Assembly: GCA_024637145.1 (NCBI GenBank)
Contig: JAGXFQ010000033.1
Span: forward strand, 1 to 64,000
Direction of reading: 5' to 3'
From: Desulfobulbaceae bacterium
Lineage (GTDB): Bacteria > Desulfobacterota > Desulfobulbia > Desulfobulbales > SURF-16
DNA: 64,000 nucleotides
Positions 26,698-35,261 of the stretch are shown piece after piece (the first letter of the stretch is position 1; every line of letters begins with the position of its first letter). The notes under the pieces are model-generated. The model was given only the letters and a program-made list of their open reading frames with translations, was not told where the DNA came from and did not search any database. The position numbers and the translations under genes are program-made.

Positions 26698-27771
26698 TTA
26701 CTCCCCTGAGTCCGGGATCAGCTCGCAGGCCTGCTGGCGCAGAAAATGGTCGGCCAGGGTCAGGCAGACCATGGCCTCGCAGACCGGGATGATGCGGGGG
26801 ATGGCGGAGATGTCATGACGGCCGCCGATCATCACCTCCACCGGCTCGTTGTTCAGGTTGACGGTCTTCTGGGGCTTGCCGATGGAGGGGATGGGCTTCA
26901 CTGCCACCCGGCTGACCACGGCATCGCCGTTGGATATGCCGGCCAGGATGCCGCCGCAGTTGTTGGAGCTGAAGCCTTCAGGGGTCAGGGCATCGTTGTT
27001 TTCAGAGCCCTTCATGAGGCTGGCCGCAAAACCGGCGCCGATTTCCACACCCTTGACGGCGCCGATGGACATCAGGGCCCCGGCCAGGTCGGCGTCAAGC
27101 TTGTTGAAGACCGGCTCCCCCAGCCCGGCCGGACAGCCGGTGGCAATAATCTCGACAATGCCGCCCAGGGTGTCCCCCTCCTTACGTACCTCGGCGATAC
27201 GCGCCTCCATCTTTTCGGCCGCTGCCTTGTCGGGGCAGCAGAGACGGTTTTCGGCGATCTCCTCGGCCTGGAAATTTTCCGCCATGATGCCGCCGAGAGC
27301 CAGGGTGTAGGCCATGACCTTGATGCCCTCAAACTGCAGAAGCTTACGGGCCACGGCTCCGGCTGCCACCCGGGCCGCGGTCTCCCGGGCCGAGGCCCGG
27401 CCGCCGCCGCGATGGTCGCGGATGCCGTATTTGCAGAAATAGGAGAAGTCGCCATGGCCGGGACGGAAGATATCCTTTAAGTGGTCGTAGGATTTGGAGT
27501 GGGCGTCTTTGTTATAAATGATCAGGGTCAGGGGGGTGCCGGTGGTAAGGCCTTCAAATATGCCGGAGAGGATCTCCACCTTGTCCGGTTCCTGACGGGG
27601 GCTGGTGGCCCCTCCCTTGCCGGGCCGGCGCCGTTCCATGTCCTGCTGGATATCCGCGGGGGTCAGGGGGATGCCGGCCGGGCAGCCGTCAATGGTGGCG
27701 CCGATGGCAATGCCGTGGGATTCCCCCCAGGTGGTGACCCTGAAGATTTGACCAAATGTATTTCCTGCCAT
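26698..27771 (-). CDS. aroC: Chorismate synthase
   Basis: A 357-aa FMN-dependent lyase making chorismate from EPSP, the last step of the shikimate pathway. Seen: TWGESHG near 10-18, RRRPGKGG near 48, the FRPGHGDFSY and DHRGGGRASARET blocks near 100-130, and ISAIPR near the C-terminus. The length is typical. It lies 53 bp after aroK on the same strand, so the two form a shikimate operon. Confidence 0.97.
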   Translation of the reverse strand: MAGNTFGQIFRVTTWGESHGIAIGATIDGCPAGIPLTPADIQQDMERRRPGKGGATSPRQEPDKVEILSGIFEGLTTGTPLTLIIYNKDAHSKSYDHLKDIFRPGHGDFSYFCKYGIRDHRGGGRASARETAARVAAGAVARKLLQFEGIKVMAYTLALGGIMAENFQAEEIAENRLCCPDKAAAEKMEARIAEVRKEGDTLGGIVEIIATGCPAGLGEPVFNKLDADLAGALMSIGAVKGVEIGAGFAASLMKGSENNDALTPEGFSSNNCGGILAGISNGDAVVSRVAVKPIPSIGKPQKTVNLNNEPVEVMIGGRHDISAIPRIIPVCEAMVCLTLADHFLRQQACELIPDSGE

Positions 27772-27824
27772 GATAATGTCCTTATAGCTGTTCTGGTGCT
27801 GGGCAAAGAGCGAAAGGTTAGAGG

Positions 27825-28358
27825 TTACCGGGAGTGCTTAAAATTGCGGATGATCTTGTCGACAATATCCTCCAGGCGGCCGCTGGCGTCAAGGGTAAGA
27901 TGAGAGCCGGCAGCATAGAGAGGGGACCGGGCGGCCAGGATTTCGGCAACCTCGGCGTAGATATCCTGGCCGCTTAAGGTGGGACGCTGACTGGGGGTGG
28001 TCTGGTCGCCGGCCAGACGACGGCAGATGGTCTCCGTGTCCGCCTGCAGCCACACCACAAAGGCGCTCTCTTTCAGGCGCGGCCAGATATCTTGATGGAC
28101 AATGGCACCGCCGCCACAGGCGATGACCTGGCCGGCTTGGCGGTTCAGCTCTAAAAGCATCTCTTTTTCCCGAATCCGAAAAAAATCCCAGCCGTGGCTG
28201 GCCACCATGGCCGCGATGGTGGCCCCGACCTTTTTTTCAACGGCCTGGTCAGTGTCTACAAAGGGCCGGGCAAGTCTCTGGGCCAGGAGGCGGCCGATAG
28301 TGCTCTTGCCGGTGGCCCTGTAGCCGATGAGGAGGATATTTTTTTCGCTCACTGTCAT
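27825..28358 (-). CDS. aroK: Shikimate kinase
   Basis: A 177-aa P-loop kinase phosphorylating shikimate at the 3-hydroxyl. Seen: Walker A GYRATGKST, the shikimate-binding D in VDTDQ, RIREKE (shikimate-binding Arg), CGGGAIV (Walker B-like glycine motif), and the lid TPSQRPTL. Standard length. First gene of the aroK-aroC unit; the divergent neighbour is a sensor kinase. Confidence 0.95.
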   Translation of the reverse strand: MTVSEKNILLIGYRATGKSTIGRLLAQRLARPFVDTDQAVEKKVGATIAAMVASHGWDFFRIREKEMLLELNRQAGQVIACGGGAIVHQDIWPRLKESAFVVWLQADTETICRRLAGDQTTPSQRPTLSGQDIYAEVAEILAARSPLYAAGSHLTLDASGRLEDIVDKIIRNFKHSR

Positions 28359-28657
28359 GAAAGATGCAGCCTGGCAACGCCTGTTTTTTTATAGAGAGTA
28401 AAAGGCTAAAAGAGTACCTCTTGTACCATGAAAAGAGGTAATAGAAAAAAGGATCCGTCAAAAAACCGGAAAAAAAAGGGTCAGGCCAGAGGCCGGCAAG
28501 AACCAGGCCATCTTAGGGCACCAGGCTTGCAACGCCAAGGCCCCTGCCCCGGCAGACCAGAGAAATCTTGCACCGCGAGCAAACATTAGGTATTTTTAAA
28601 TATATTGTTTTAGCCTGTGTCTCAACCTTCACCTGCGGTCTGGGGAAAAAATCTGCC

Positions 28658-30481
28658 ATGATGATGCAGCCTGCTGCCAATTTCCAAGATCTCCCTTTTT
28701 CTGAATTGTTAAGGGAGGATGAGGTTATCGCCCTTGTTGACGATGATCCCATGATTCTTGAACCCCTGGCCGAGTTTCTGCGGGTCAGCGGTCTGACCGT
28801 GGTGGAGGCGGGTTCTGCCGCTGGTCTGCGTCAGCTCCTGGCCCAGCATAATGTCGGTCTTGTGCTCCTTGATATTGGTCTGCCGGATCAGTCCGGTTCT
28901 GAGCTGATTTCGGCAATGGTGACCAGCCATCCTGATCTCGCCATTATCATGCTCTCCGGCATCGCTGACGTCCATGTGGCCATTGAGTGTATCCGCTGCG
29001 GTGCCGATGATTATCTGGCCAAACCGGTCAAGTTCAACGAGATAGCCGTTGTGGTGCGGAAGACCCTGGTCAAGCGCCGTCTTATCTATGAAAACAAGAA
29101 ATACCAGGAAGATCTGGAACAGGCCAATTTTCGCTTCCAGCTTCTCCATCAGCTTTCCCTGAAAATAAACTCGGTATACCTCACCACCACGGAGCTTGAT
29201 AAGGTGCTCCACGCTATCCTGGTGGGCATTACGGCCAATGAGGGGCTCCGTTTTAACCGGGCCTTCCTGGCCCTCTTTGATGAGCATAAGGAGCATCTCC
29301 GGGGCCGTCTGGCCATTGGCCCCACCTGCCGAGAGGAGGCGGGGCTGATATGGGCGGAAATGCAGGAGAAAAAGGTTGATTTTCTTGAAATGGTGGAGGG
29401 CCTGCACGACTGCGCTGCCCATGATAATGCCATCAATGTTATTGTCGACAACCTGCAGGTGCCCGTGGCCAATAGCCAGCATATCCTTATCCGCTCGGCC
29501 ATGGAGCGGCGCAGTTTCCTGGTCAGCAAAGGCAAGACCGAGGTGGAGGTGGATCAGGGGCTCCTTGATCTTCTGGGGGAAGACAATTTTGTGGTTATTC
29601 CTCTTTTTTCTCCCCGGTCCGCCCTGGGGGTGATTATTGCCGATAATTATGTGACCCGCCATGCCATCAGGAAAGACGAGCTCACCATGCTGGAGCTCTT
29701 CGGCAGCCAGGTTAGCCTGGCCATTGAGCACAGTAATCTGCATAACGAGATGCAGAGCAAGATCTCCGAACTGGAGCAGGTGACCCATGAGCTTGATAAG
29801 AACAAGGACCTCCTGGTTGAGGCCGAGCGGTATGCTGCCCTGGGACAGATGGCCGCCCAGATGGTCCATATCCTGCGTAATCCCATTACCTCCATTGGCG
29901 GGGTGTGCCGGATTCTCTCCAAGAAAATAACCAATGAAGAGTGGCGTCGTTATCTTGACGTGATGATTAAAGAAACCGCCCGCCTGGAAGGGACCCTGGG
30001 TGAGCTCTTTGATTTTGTCAGCCGCGCTGAATCGATAAAGGAGCCGGCCTATCTTTTCCCCCTGCTCAAAAAAACAGTGTTGCTGGTGCAGCCCACCATG
30101 ACCAAGCAGAATGTCAGCTGGGAGCTGGATCTGGACGATGACCAGGATGTCTTGGTGGATATGGATTCCCGTCAGATACGGCAGATGTTTCTGCATCTGA
30201 TTCGCAACGCCCTGGAGGCCATGGAGGGGGGCGGTCATCTCAAGATAAGCGGCGAGGTGCGGGAGGGGCGCGTTTTCATCCGTATCTGCGATACGGGGCT
30301 GGGCCTCTCTGATGCCAATCTGAGCCGGGCCAGGGATCCTTTTTTTACCACCAAGACCTATGGCAGCGGCATGGGTCTGGCCATGGTTGATCGCATCGTC
30401 GAAAGGCACGGCGGCACTTTTTGCCTCAACCGGCTGGACGAGGGAATGGAGGCCTTGGTGGAACTGCCCGTGCACGGCTGA
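28658..30481 (+). CDS. Receiver-GAF-histidine kinase protein
   Basis: A 607-aa cytoplasmic signalling protein. Order: receiver domain (about 20-140) with acidic pocket DDDP, phospho-accepting Asp72 in LLDIGLPD and Lys in AKPVK; a coiled linker; a GAF domain (about 165-370); a HisKA dimerisation helix with His404 in MVHILRNPITSIGG; and a HATPase domain (NALEAMEGG, DTGLGL, GSGMGLAM). All catalytic residues are intact. The ATG at 28658 is chosen over an upstream in-frame ATG, since the upstream part shows no domain similarity. The downstream FliK-like gene starts 36 bp later. Confidence 0.88.
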   Translation: MMMQPAANFQDLPFSELLREDEVIALVDDDPMILEPLAEFLRVSGLTVVEAGSAAGLRQLLAQHNVGLVLLDIGLPDQSGSELISAMVTSHPDLAIIMLSGIADVHVAIECIRCGADDYLAKPVKFNEIAVVVRKTLVKRRLIYENKKYQEDLEQANFRFQLLHQLSLKINSVYLTTTELDKVLHAILVGITANEGLRFNRAFLALFDEHKEHLRGRLAIGPTCREEAGLIWAEMQEKKVDFLEMVEGLHDCAAHDNAINVIVDNLQVPVANSQHILIRSAMERRSFLVSKGKTEVEVDQGLLDLLGEDNFVVIPLFSPRSALGVIIADNYVTRHAIRKDELTMLELFGSQVSLAIEHSNLHNEMQSKISELEQVTHELDKNKDLLVEAERYAALGQMAAQMVHILRNPITSIGGVCRILSKKITNEEWRRYLDVMIKETARLEGTLGELFDFVSRAESIKEPAYLFPLLKKTVLLVQPTMTKQNVSWELDLDDDQDVLVDMDSRQIRQMFLHLIRNALEAMEGGGHLKISGEVREGRVFIRICDTGLGLSDANLSRARDPFFTTKTYGSGMGLAMVDRIVERHGGTFCLNRLDEGMEALVELPVHG

Positions 30482-30516
30482 TTGTTGGCGGCGGTTTCCC
30501 TGCAGGAAAATCTTAC

Positions 30517-32352
30517 GTGAAGATAACGGATCACTTCAGCCATATCCAGAAAGGCGGCTCTGATACAGAAGCCGGCAAGGCGGCACGACTGATCAAGCCG
30601 GTGCAGCCGGTGGGACATGCCGGTGGGTTGACTCTGGCGCCGGGGCAGCTTCTCCAGGGTGAAGTGGTGGGTAAGGATGCCAGCGGTCTGCTTCTTCTCA
30701 AGCTGGACGGAGAAATTATTACGGCCCGGACCACCGTCAAGATTGAGCCGGGTCAGCAGTTCTGGTTTGAGGTAAAGGAGGCCGGCGACACCCCCCTGCT
30801 TAATCTTGCCCGGCAGAAGGGAGCTGTTCAGGAGCTGCTGAAGGTGGTCATGGCCACCCGCCGCCTCCTGGTGGCCAGCCCCTCTGACCGGGGCCCCCTT
30901 TCTTCTGCTACCGGGACTGCTGCTCCTGCTTCTGCTGATGGGGGAGGGCCGGCACCACCTGCCGGTACTGGTGCCGGCCAGGCGGCCTTGGCGCCGAGCA
31001 GCGGCCAGGGGCTGTCGGGCCAGGCGGTGGTGGCGGCGGATGGCAGCCTGCCGCCGGAGGCGGCCCGACTGGTCAGGGCCCTGGTGAGCTCCATGAACCA
31101 GCTGCCAGGGGCGGGCCCGGCGGCAACCAAGCAGGAGGCGCAGCCCCAGCCCCAGCCCCAGCCCCAGCCCCAGCCGCCGCTTATAAAAACCATTGTCTCC
31201 CTGATCAGGGAGGGGCAGATTCCTGCTTCTCTCCAGAAGATTGAGGCCTTTCAAGATGTTATCCAGGCCAGGCCCTCCTCTGCCCCCCCCCTGTTGCCCC
31301 AGGGGCAGGGCCCTGAAGCGGCAGGGGCAAAGGGAGGATTTCCTTCCCAGGCGCCTGGGGCGGCCCCCGCCTCCGGCCCGCTCCAGGCGCCTTCCCAGCC
31401 AGGGGAAGGCCTCTCGCCGCCAACCGCTTTTTTGAGCCCGGAAACCATCAAAGTTCTGAATGCCTTGGTGGCGGTGGCAGGCATTAAGGCGCCCCTGGCC
31501 GGTGATGCCGCCGCTCTGCAGCCAGCCTTGCAGCCGGACCGTAATCTGGCGCAGATCCTCACCATGATAACAGAGGAGGGCAAGATCCCTCCTGCCCTGC
31601 AAAGGCTCAGCCCTTTTCTGGAATTGCTGGGTCGCAGCCCTCTGCCTGAAGGCCTGCCTGCAGATCAAACACAGCCCGATCTATCTGGAAAAACGGACAG
31701 CCCGGCCGCGGGGTCTGCCCCGGTCCCGGCCATGGTGGCTCTGCAGTTAGGGGCTGCTCAGCAGGGTGCAGAAGCCCTGCCCGCCCAATTGCGGCTGCTC
31801 TCTTCGCTCATGGGACTGGGGAGGCAAGAGGGCGCCCTGGAGGGCGAAGAGCTTTTTGGGCGGCAGGCGGCAACCGAGATGACCGCTGAGACCCAAAAAC
31901 TGGCCGCCTTTTTTGAGGCCCATGGTCGGGTCAATATGGAGGCCGCCCCCCAGAGGCAGGGTGATTTTTATATCATCCCCGCCATATTCAGCAGTCAGGC
32001 CGGTTGGGGGGAGTGGCTTTGGAGCCGGGAGGAATCCCCGGACGACAAGGGGGGTACGGGTCAGGAAAATCTGGTTTTCTTTCTGGAAATGAGTAACCTC
32101 GGCCCGCTGACCATCAAAGTGAACCTGCAGGGGAAAAAATTGCGCGGCCAGATTATCATGGCGGATAAGCAGGGCAGCGTGGTGGTGGCTGCCTTGCTCC
32201 CTGAGCTCAGGGAACGCCTCCAGGCCTTTGGTTATGAGGTGGTGGATTTTCCCTGCAGCTGCCAACCCCTCAATCTCATGCAGGAGCTCAAGGAGAGCCT
32301 CCATCACCAAGCCGGGTCAAACCCGGTTTCCCTGCTTGATGTCCAGGTCTAG
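30517..32352 (+). CDS. FliK C-terminal (Flg_hook)-like protein
   Basis: A 611-aa protein. The GTG at 30517 is chosen for its AGGAAA ribosome site 7 bp upstream. The N-terminal ~130 residues are a folded domain (PGQLLQGEVVGKD, DGEIITART). The middle (about 130-430) is Pro/Ala/Gln-rich with a PQ repeat. The C-terminus (about 500-585) resembles the FliK hook-length domain: LEMSNLGPLTIKVNLQGKKLRGQI. No flagellar genes are nearby, so a role in hook length control is uncertain. The TAG stop lies in the CTAG boundary of a dispersed repeat. Confidence 0.65.
   Translation: MKITDHFSHIQKGGSDTEAGKAARLIKPVQPVGHAGGLTLAPGQLLQGEVVGKDASGLLLLKLDGEIITARTTVKIEPGQQFWFEVKEAGDTPLLNLARQKGAVQELLKVVMATRRLLVASPSDRGPLSSATGTAAPASADGGGPAPPAGTGAGQAALAPSSGQGLSGQAVVAADGSLPPEAARLVRALVSSMNQLPGAGPAATKQEAQPQPQPQPQPQPPLIKTIVSLIREGQIPASLQKIEAFQDVIQARPSSAPPLLPQGQGPEAAGAKGGFPSQAPGAAPASGPLQAPSQPGEGLSPPTAFLSPETIKVLNALVAVAGIKAPLAGDAAALQPALQPDRNLAQILTMITEEGKIPPALQRLSPFLELLGRSPLPEGLPADQTQPDLSGKTDSPAAGSAPVPAMVALQLGAAQQGAEALPAQLRLLSSLMGLGRQEGALEGEELFGRQAATEMTAETQKLAAFFEAHGRVNMEAAPQRQGDFYIIPAIFSSQAGWGEWLWSREESPDDKGGTGQENLVFFLEMSNLGPLTIKVNLQGKKLRGQIIMADKQGSVVVAALLPELRERLQAFGYEVVDFPCSCQPLNLMQELKESLHHQAGSNPVSLLDVQV
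31141..31176 (+). repeat. CAGCCC hexanucleotide repeat inside the FliK-like gene
   Basis: Five perfect CAGCCC units and a sixth CAGCCG, coding for alternating Gln-Pro. Hexamer slippage would keep the frame and change linker length. Confidence 0.9.
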
Positions 32353-32465
32353 TACTCCGTAAAACTTAAATGTACGTGTAGAATTTCGTTATTGCCTACG
32401 AACCACAAAGACACGAAGGCAGAGTTGCATAAATATACAAAACTTTAAGTGATACACTGCACTAG
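32349..32465 (+). repeat. CTAG-bounded dispersed repeat, copy B (short form)
   Basis: Starts CTAGTACTCCGTAAAAC and ends ACACTGCACTAG. Both ends carry CTAG, and the termini form an imperfect inverted repeat (CTAGT-C...CTTAA on each side). It matches copies A and C at the ends but lacks about 90 bp of the interior, so it is an internally deleted form. The left CTAG gives the stop codon of the FliK-like gene. Confidence 0.8.
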
Positions 32466-32527
32466 GGCAAGAGAGCGCCAAAAGGTATTGGTCTGGTCTG
32501 GCTCTTAAGAAGAATCGCGGTTGTTTG

Positions 32528-32552
32528 AGAGGTAGAATGACCTCTTTTTTTT
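32528..32552 (+). terminator. Short rho-independent terminator
   Basis: Stem AGAGGT / ACCTCT (32528-32533, 32540-32545) with a 6-nt loop, followed by T7. It lies 175 bp past the FliK-like gene, beyond repeat copy B, and just before the convergent MFS gene. Confidence 0.55.
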
Positions 32553-32581
32553 CTGCTTTTTCCCGACATCTCAATCCCCCT

Positions 32582-34024
32582 TCAGGCCTTTGTGCGAATT
32601 GGTCTGCTGGCCGAGAGGATCACCGCCAGCAGGCCGATTGCCAAAAAACAGAAATAGGAATAATGGAGGGCCCTGACAAAATTTTCCGCCTGTCCGGCGC
32701 TATAATCCTTCATGTCCAGTCCGCCGCTCAGGTAAGAAAAAAAGAGGGCAAAGGAGAGGCCGGCCAGGGCAATGCCGAGCAGCATGCCCAGGGTACGGGC
32801 GGTGGCCAGCAGGGCCGCCACCGTGCCGATATAGGGCTCACCTATTGCGCGCAGGGCAGAGGCGCTGTTGGGCGATAAAAAGAGAGAAAGTCCCACTCCT
32901 AAAAAACCGAGGCGTCCGGCCACCAGCCAGGGGGGGGTGGTGGTGGAGAGGGTGGTGAAGGCATAGAGGCCGCAGGAGCAGATGATCAGTCCGCAGGTGG
33001 CAACGATCCGGGCCTCGCTGTAATCTGCCAGCCAGCCGGCCAGGGGCGCGGTAACAAGGGCGGTGATGGGAATGGCCAGCATGATGAGGCCGATCTGGCT
33101 GGCGGGCAGCTGGAGAACGCGGTCGAGATAAAAAGGGGTGAGGATGAGCACGGAAAAGAGGCAGAGAAAAATCAGGGCCGCTGTGGCCACCGCGATGACC
33201 AGTGATTTTTCTTGAAAGAGAATGGCCGGAATGATGGCCCTTGGTTGCGCGTCACCACCTGGGGCCAGGTGGGCGAGCCTGCCTTGGCGGCGCAGGAAAA
33301 AAAAGAGGAAGAGACCGCTCAGGCCGCAGCCGCTGATGAGCTGCAGCATTGAGGTGTGCGGGGCGGCAGCGTGGCTCAGGGTATAGGTGGCGGCAGTAAG
33401 GAGACAAACCCACCACAGGCCCCCCGGCCAGTCAAAGGGTTGGCGGGAGCTCTCCGGCCCTGGTTGCGGCCTGATAAAGATTCTGGCCAGTCCGCCCACG
33501 GTGATGCAGATGGGGGCGGGCAGGAGGAAGAGGGTGCGCCAGGAAAAATATTCAATGAGAAAACCGCCCAGGGCCGGGCCGGTCATCAGGCCCAGGGAGG
33601 TGGCAATGCCCATCAGGCCCAGACTGCGGCCAAGTTGGTCAGGACCAAAGGCCATTTTGAGCATGGCCGGCCCGTTTGCCATCATCATGGCGGCACCCAG
33701 GCCCTGGATGAAACGAAGAAAAAGCATAACGTTTAAGGATCTGGCCTGGGAACAGAGAAAAGAGCCGAGGGCGAAGATGAGCAGACCGATGATGTAAATT
33801 TTTTCCCGGCCCAGGTCATGGGAGACATGGCCCCAGAAGAGCATGGTGGCAGAGGTGGTGAGGAGGTAGATGAGCACCACTGCCTGGGTGTGGGCCAGGG
33901 GGCTCTGGAATTCGGCCATGATGGCGGGCAGGGCGATATTGACCATGGAGGAGTCCATGGTGGCGAAAAAAACGCCGGTGGCCACCAGGAAGAAAACCAG
34001 CCATTTTGGGTTGTCTGAACTCAT
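32582..34024 (-). CDS. MFS transporter, DHA2/EmrB-QacA type
   Basis: A 480-aa integral membrane protein with about 14 hydrophobic segments, typical of the 14-TM DHA2 drug:proton antiporters. Seen: FFATMDSSMVNIALPAI in TM1 and the loop motif A variant GHVSHDLGREKIY between TM2 and TM3. The substrate cannot be told. It diverges from the TlpA-like gene, with a gap of 198 bp. No adjacent HlyD-type adaptor or TetR regulator is present. Confidence 0.85.
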   Translation of the reverse strand: MSSDNPKWLVFFLVATGVFFATMDSSMVNIALPAIMAEFQSPLAHTQAVVLIYLLTTSATMLFWGHVSHDLGREKIYIIGLLIFALGSFLCSQARSLNVMLFLRFIQGLGAAMMMANGPAMLKMAFGPDQLGRSLGLMGIATSLGLMTGPALGGFLIEYFSWRTLFLLPAPICITVGGLARIFIRPQPGPESSRQPFDWPGGLWWVCLLTAATYTLSHAAAPHTSMLQLISGCGLSGLFLFFFLRRQGRLAHLAPGGDAQPRAIIPAILFQEKSLVIAVATAALIFLCLFSVLILTPFYLDRVLQLPASQIGLIMLAIPITALVTAPLAGWLADYSEARIVATCGLIICSCGLYAFTTLSTTTPPWLVAGRLGFLGVGLSLFLSPNSASALRAIGEPYIGTVAALLATARTLGMLLGIALAGLSFALFFSYLSGGLDMKDYSAGQAENFVRALHYSYFCFLAIGLLAVILSASRPIRTKA

Positions 34025-34167
34025 AAAAACGCTTTACAGGCAGAGGTAGCCACGGTGCGGTGGCGTAGGAAGATGGGGGTGTTCGGGTTGCGCGGACCAG
34101 GCCCGGCTATAATTTTTTAAGAGCGTTCCGGGAACATTTTCAGTAGGTTTCTTCTCAAAGAATCTAC

Positions 34168-34195
34168 TTGCAAAGGCAAAAAGCGTCTTTATAAA
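34168..34195 (+). promoter_or_regulatory. Candidate sigma70 promoter of the TlpA-like gene
   Basis: TTGCAA (34168-34173), 16-bp spacer, TATAAA (34190-34195), 27 bp before the start codon. Confidence 0.55.
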
Positions 34196-34222
34196 AAAAT
34201 ATAACGGATAAGGATTTACACC

Positions 34223-34735
34223 ATGCGCGGATTTTTTCATATACCCCGTACCCCTCTCTTCTTTGCCCTGGCCCTGGCCCTCTTCCTTGGTTCCGGTTCG
34301 GCCACGGCCGCTACCAAGATGCCCCCCTTTAATCTTGTGGATGCCGCGAGCAACCAGAAGGTGGACAGCAGTACTTACGACGGCAAGGCCAAATTGGTGG
34401 TCTTTTTTGCCACCTGGTGCATGCCCTGCATGCAGGAGGTCCCCGCCTTGATGAGCCTGCAGGAGGAATATGGCGGGGATGACTTCACCGTGGTGGCCAT
34501 TTCCGCGGATAACCAGCGGGAAAGTGTCCGGAAATTTATCAGCAAGCAGCAGGTGAATTATCCGGTTTTGATGTTTACCCGGCAGGTGGTGGCGGATTTC
34601 GGCGGGATTCCCGGCCTGCCCACCATCTTTGTGGTGGATAAAAATGATAATGTCCTGAAAAAGTATCCGGGCCTTATGCCCCATGCCCTGTTAGAGCGGG
34701 AAGTGAAGAGCCTGCTGGCAGTGGAGGAGCAGTGA
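34223..34735 (+). CDS. TlpA/ResA-like thiol-disulfide oxidoreductase
   Basis: A 170-aa exported thioredoxin-fold protein. A hydrophobic signal (about residues 11-29) precedes the fold. The active site is WCMPC near 71, with the cis-Pro in GLPTIFVV near 133. An AlkC/TlpA-type insertion follows the active site. It should reduce or oxidise cysteines in the periplasm, for example apocytochrome c before haem attachment; that link is inferred from the many c-type cytochromes. An AAGGAT ribosome site lies 8 bp upstream. Confidence 0.88.
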   Translation: MRGFFHIPRTPLFFALALALFLGSGSATAATKMPPFNLVDAASNQKVDSSTYDGKAKLVVFFATWCMPCMQEVPALMSLQEEYGGDDFTVVAISADNQRESVRKFISKQQVNYPVLMFTRQVVADFGGIPGLPTIFVVDKNDNVLKKYPGLMPHALLEREVKSLLAVEEQ

Positions 34736-34873
34736 ACTACCACCCGTGTCTCAAGGATTATTTCTTTTTCGGCCTTGACAACAAGGGCCTGATTAGGTAG
34801 TCAAGAGGTCCTTTTCATTGATGGAGAGACTAAAGAGCTCGGATATGCGAGCTGTTAATAAACCTCAAAGGAG

Positions 34874-35086
34874 ATGAATATGAAAAAAGTATTAGTAGTT
34901 CTGGCAATGGCCATGGCCTTGAGTGTAAGCGGTGCCTCTGTAAGTATGGCCCGGATTGCAAAATGCACGGTGAAGGCTGTTGATGGCGACACCGTCACCA
35001 TGGAGTGCAAACGGGCTTCTCTGAAGGCCGGCGATGATGTCATCGTGAAGCCTGCCAAAAAGAAAAGAGCTATCGAAGGTTGTTAA
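34874..35086 (+). CDS. Small exported protein, function unknown
   Basis: A 70-aa protein with a cleavable signal peptide (MNMKKVLVVLAMAMALSVSG, to about residue 26) and a 44-aa mature part. The mature part is basic, has Cys at about 31, 45 and the C-terminal residue (EGC), and contains VDGDTVTMECK and AGDDVIVKP, a beta-strand-like pattern suggestive of a small OB-like or SH3-like barrel. A strong AAGGAG ribosome site and a strong terminator suggest a well-expressed single gene. Confidence 0.7.
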   Translation: MNMKKVLVVLAMAMALSVSGASVSMARIAKCTVKAVDGDTVTMECKRASLKAGDDVIVKPAKKKRAIEGC

Positions 35087-35117
35087 TAACCTTTTTCTGA
35101 CTAGTTTTTTTTATGTG

Positions 35118-35158
35118 AAAACCGCCTTCCTTGGCAACAGGGGAAGGCGGTTTTTTTA
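35118..35158 (+). terminator. Rho-independent terminator of the small exported protein gene
   Basis: Stem AAAACCGCCTTCC / GGAAGGCGGTTTT around a loop of about 11 nt, followed by T-run to 35158. It lies about 30 bp past the stop at 35086. Confidence 0.92.
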
Positions 35159-35191
35159 TGCCTGGCCCCTGGCTTCATCTAACCTCCCGAG

Positions 35192-35220
35192 TTGACATGA
35201 AAATTGTTGTTGGCTACTTT
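35192..35220 (+). promoter_or_regulatory. Candidate sigma70 promoter of the SpmA-SpmB gene
   Basis: Perfect TTGACA (35192-35197), 17-bp spacer, TACTTT (35215-35220), about 40 bp before the start codon. Confidence 0.55.
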
Positions 35221-35261
35221 CTTAGATAGAGTTTTCTGAATTAAAAGAGATGAGGAGACCT

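Noticed and set aside
28709..30475. A 588-codon open frame antisense to the receiver-kinase gene
   Set aside because: The sense strand has an intact REC-GAF-kinase architecture; the antisense frame has no recognisable domain.
34775..34803. Promoter TTGACA-N17-TAGTCA before the small exported protein
   Set aside because: The -35 is perfect but the -10 is poor, and it was not listed as a feature; it remains possible.
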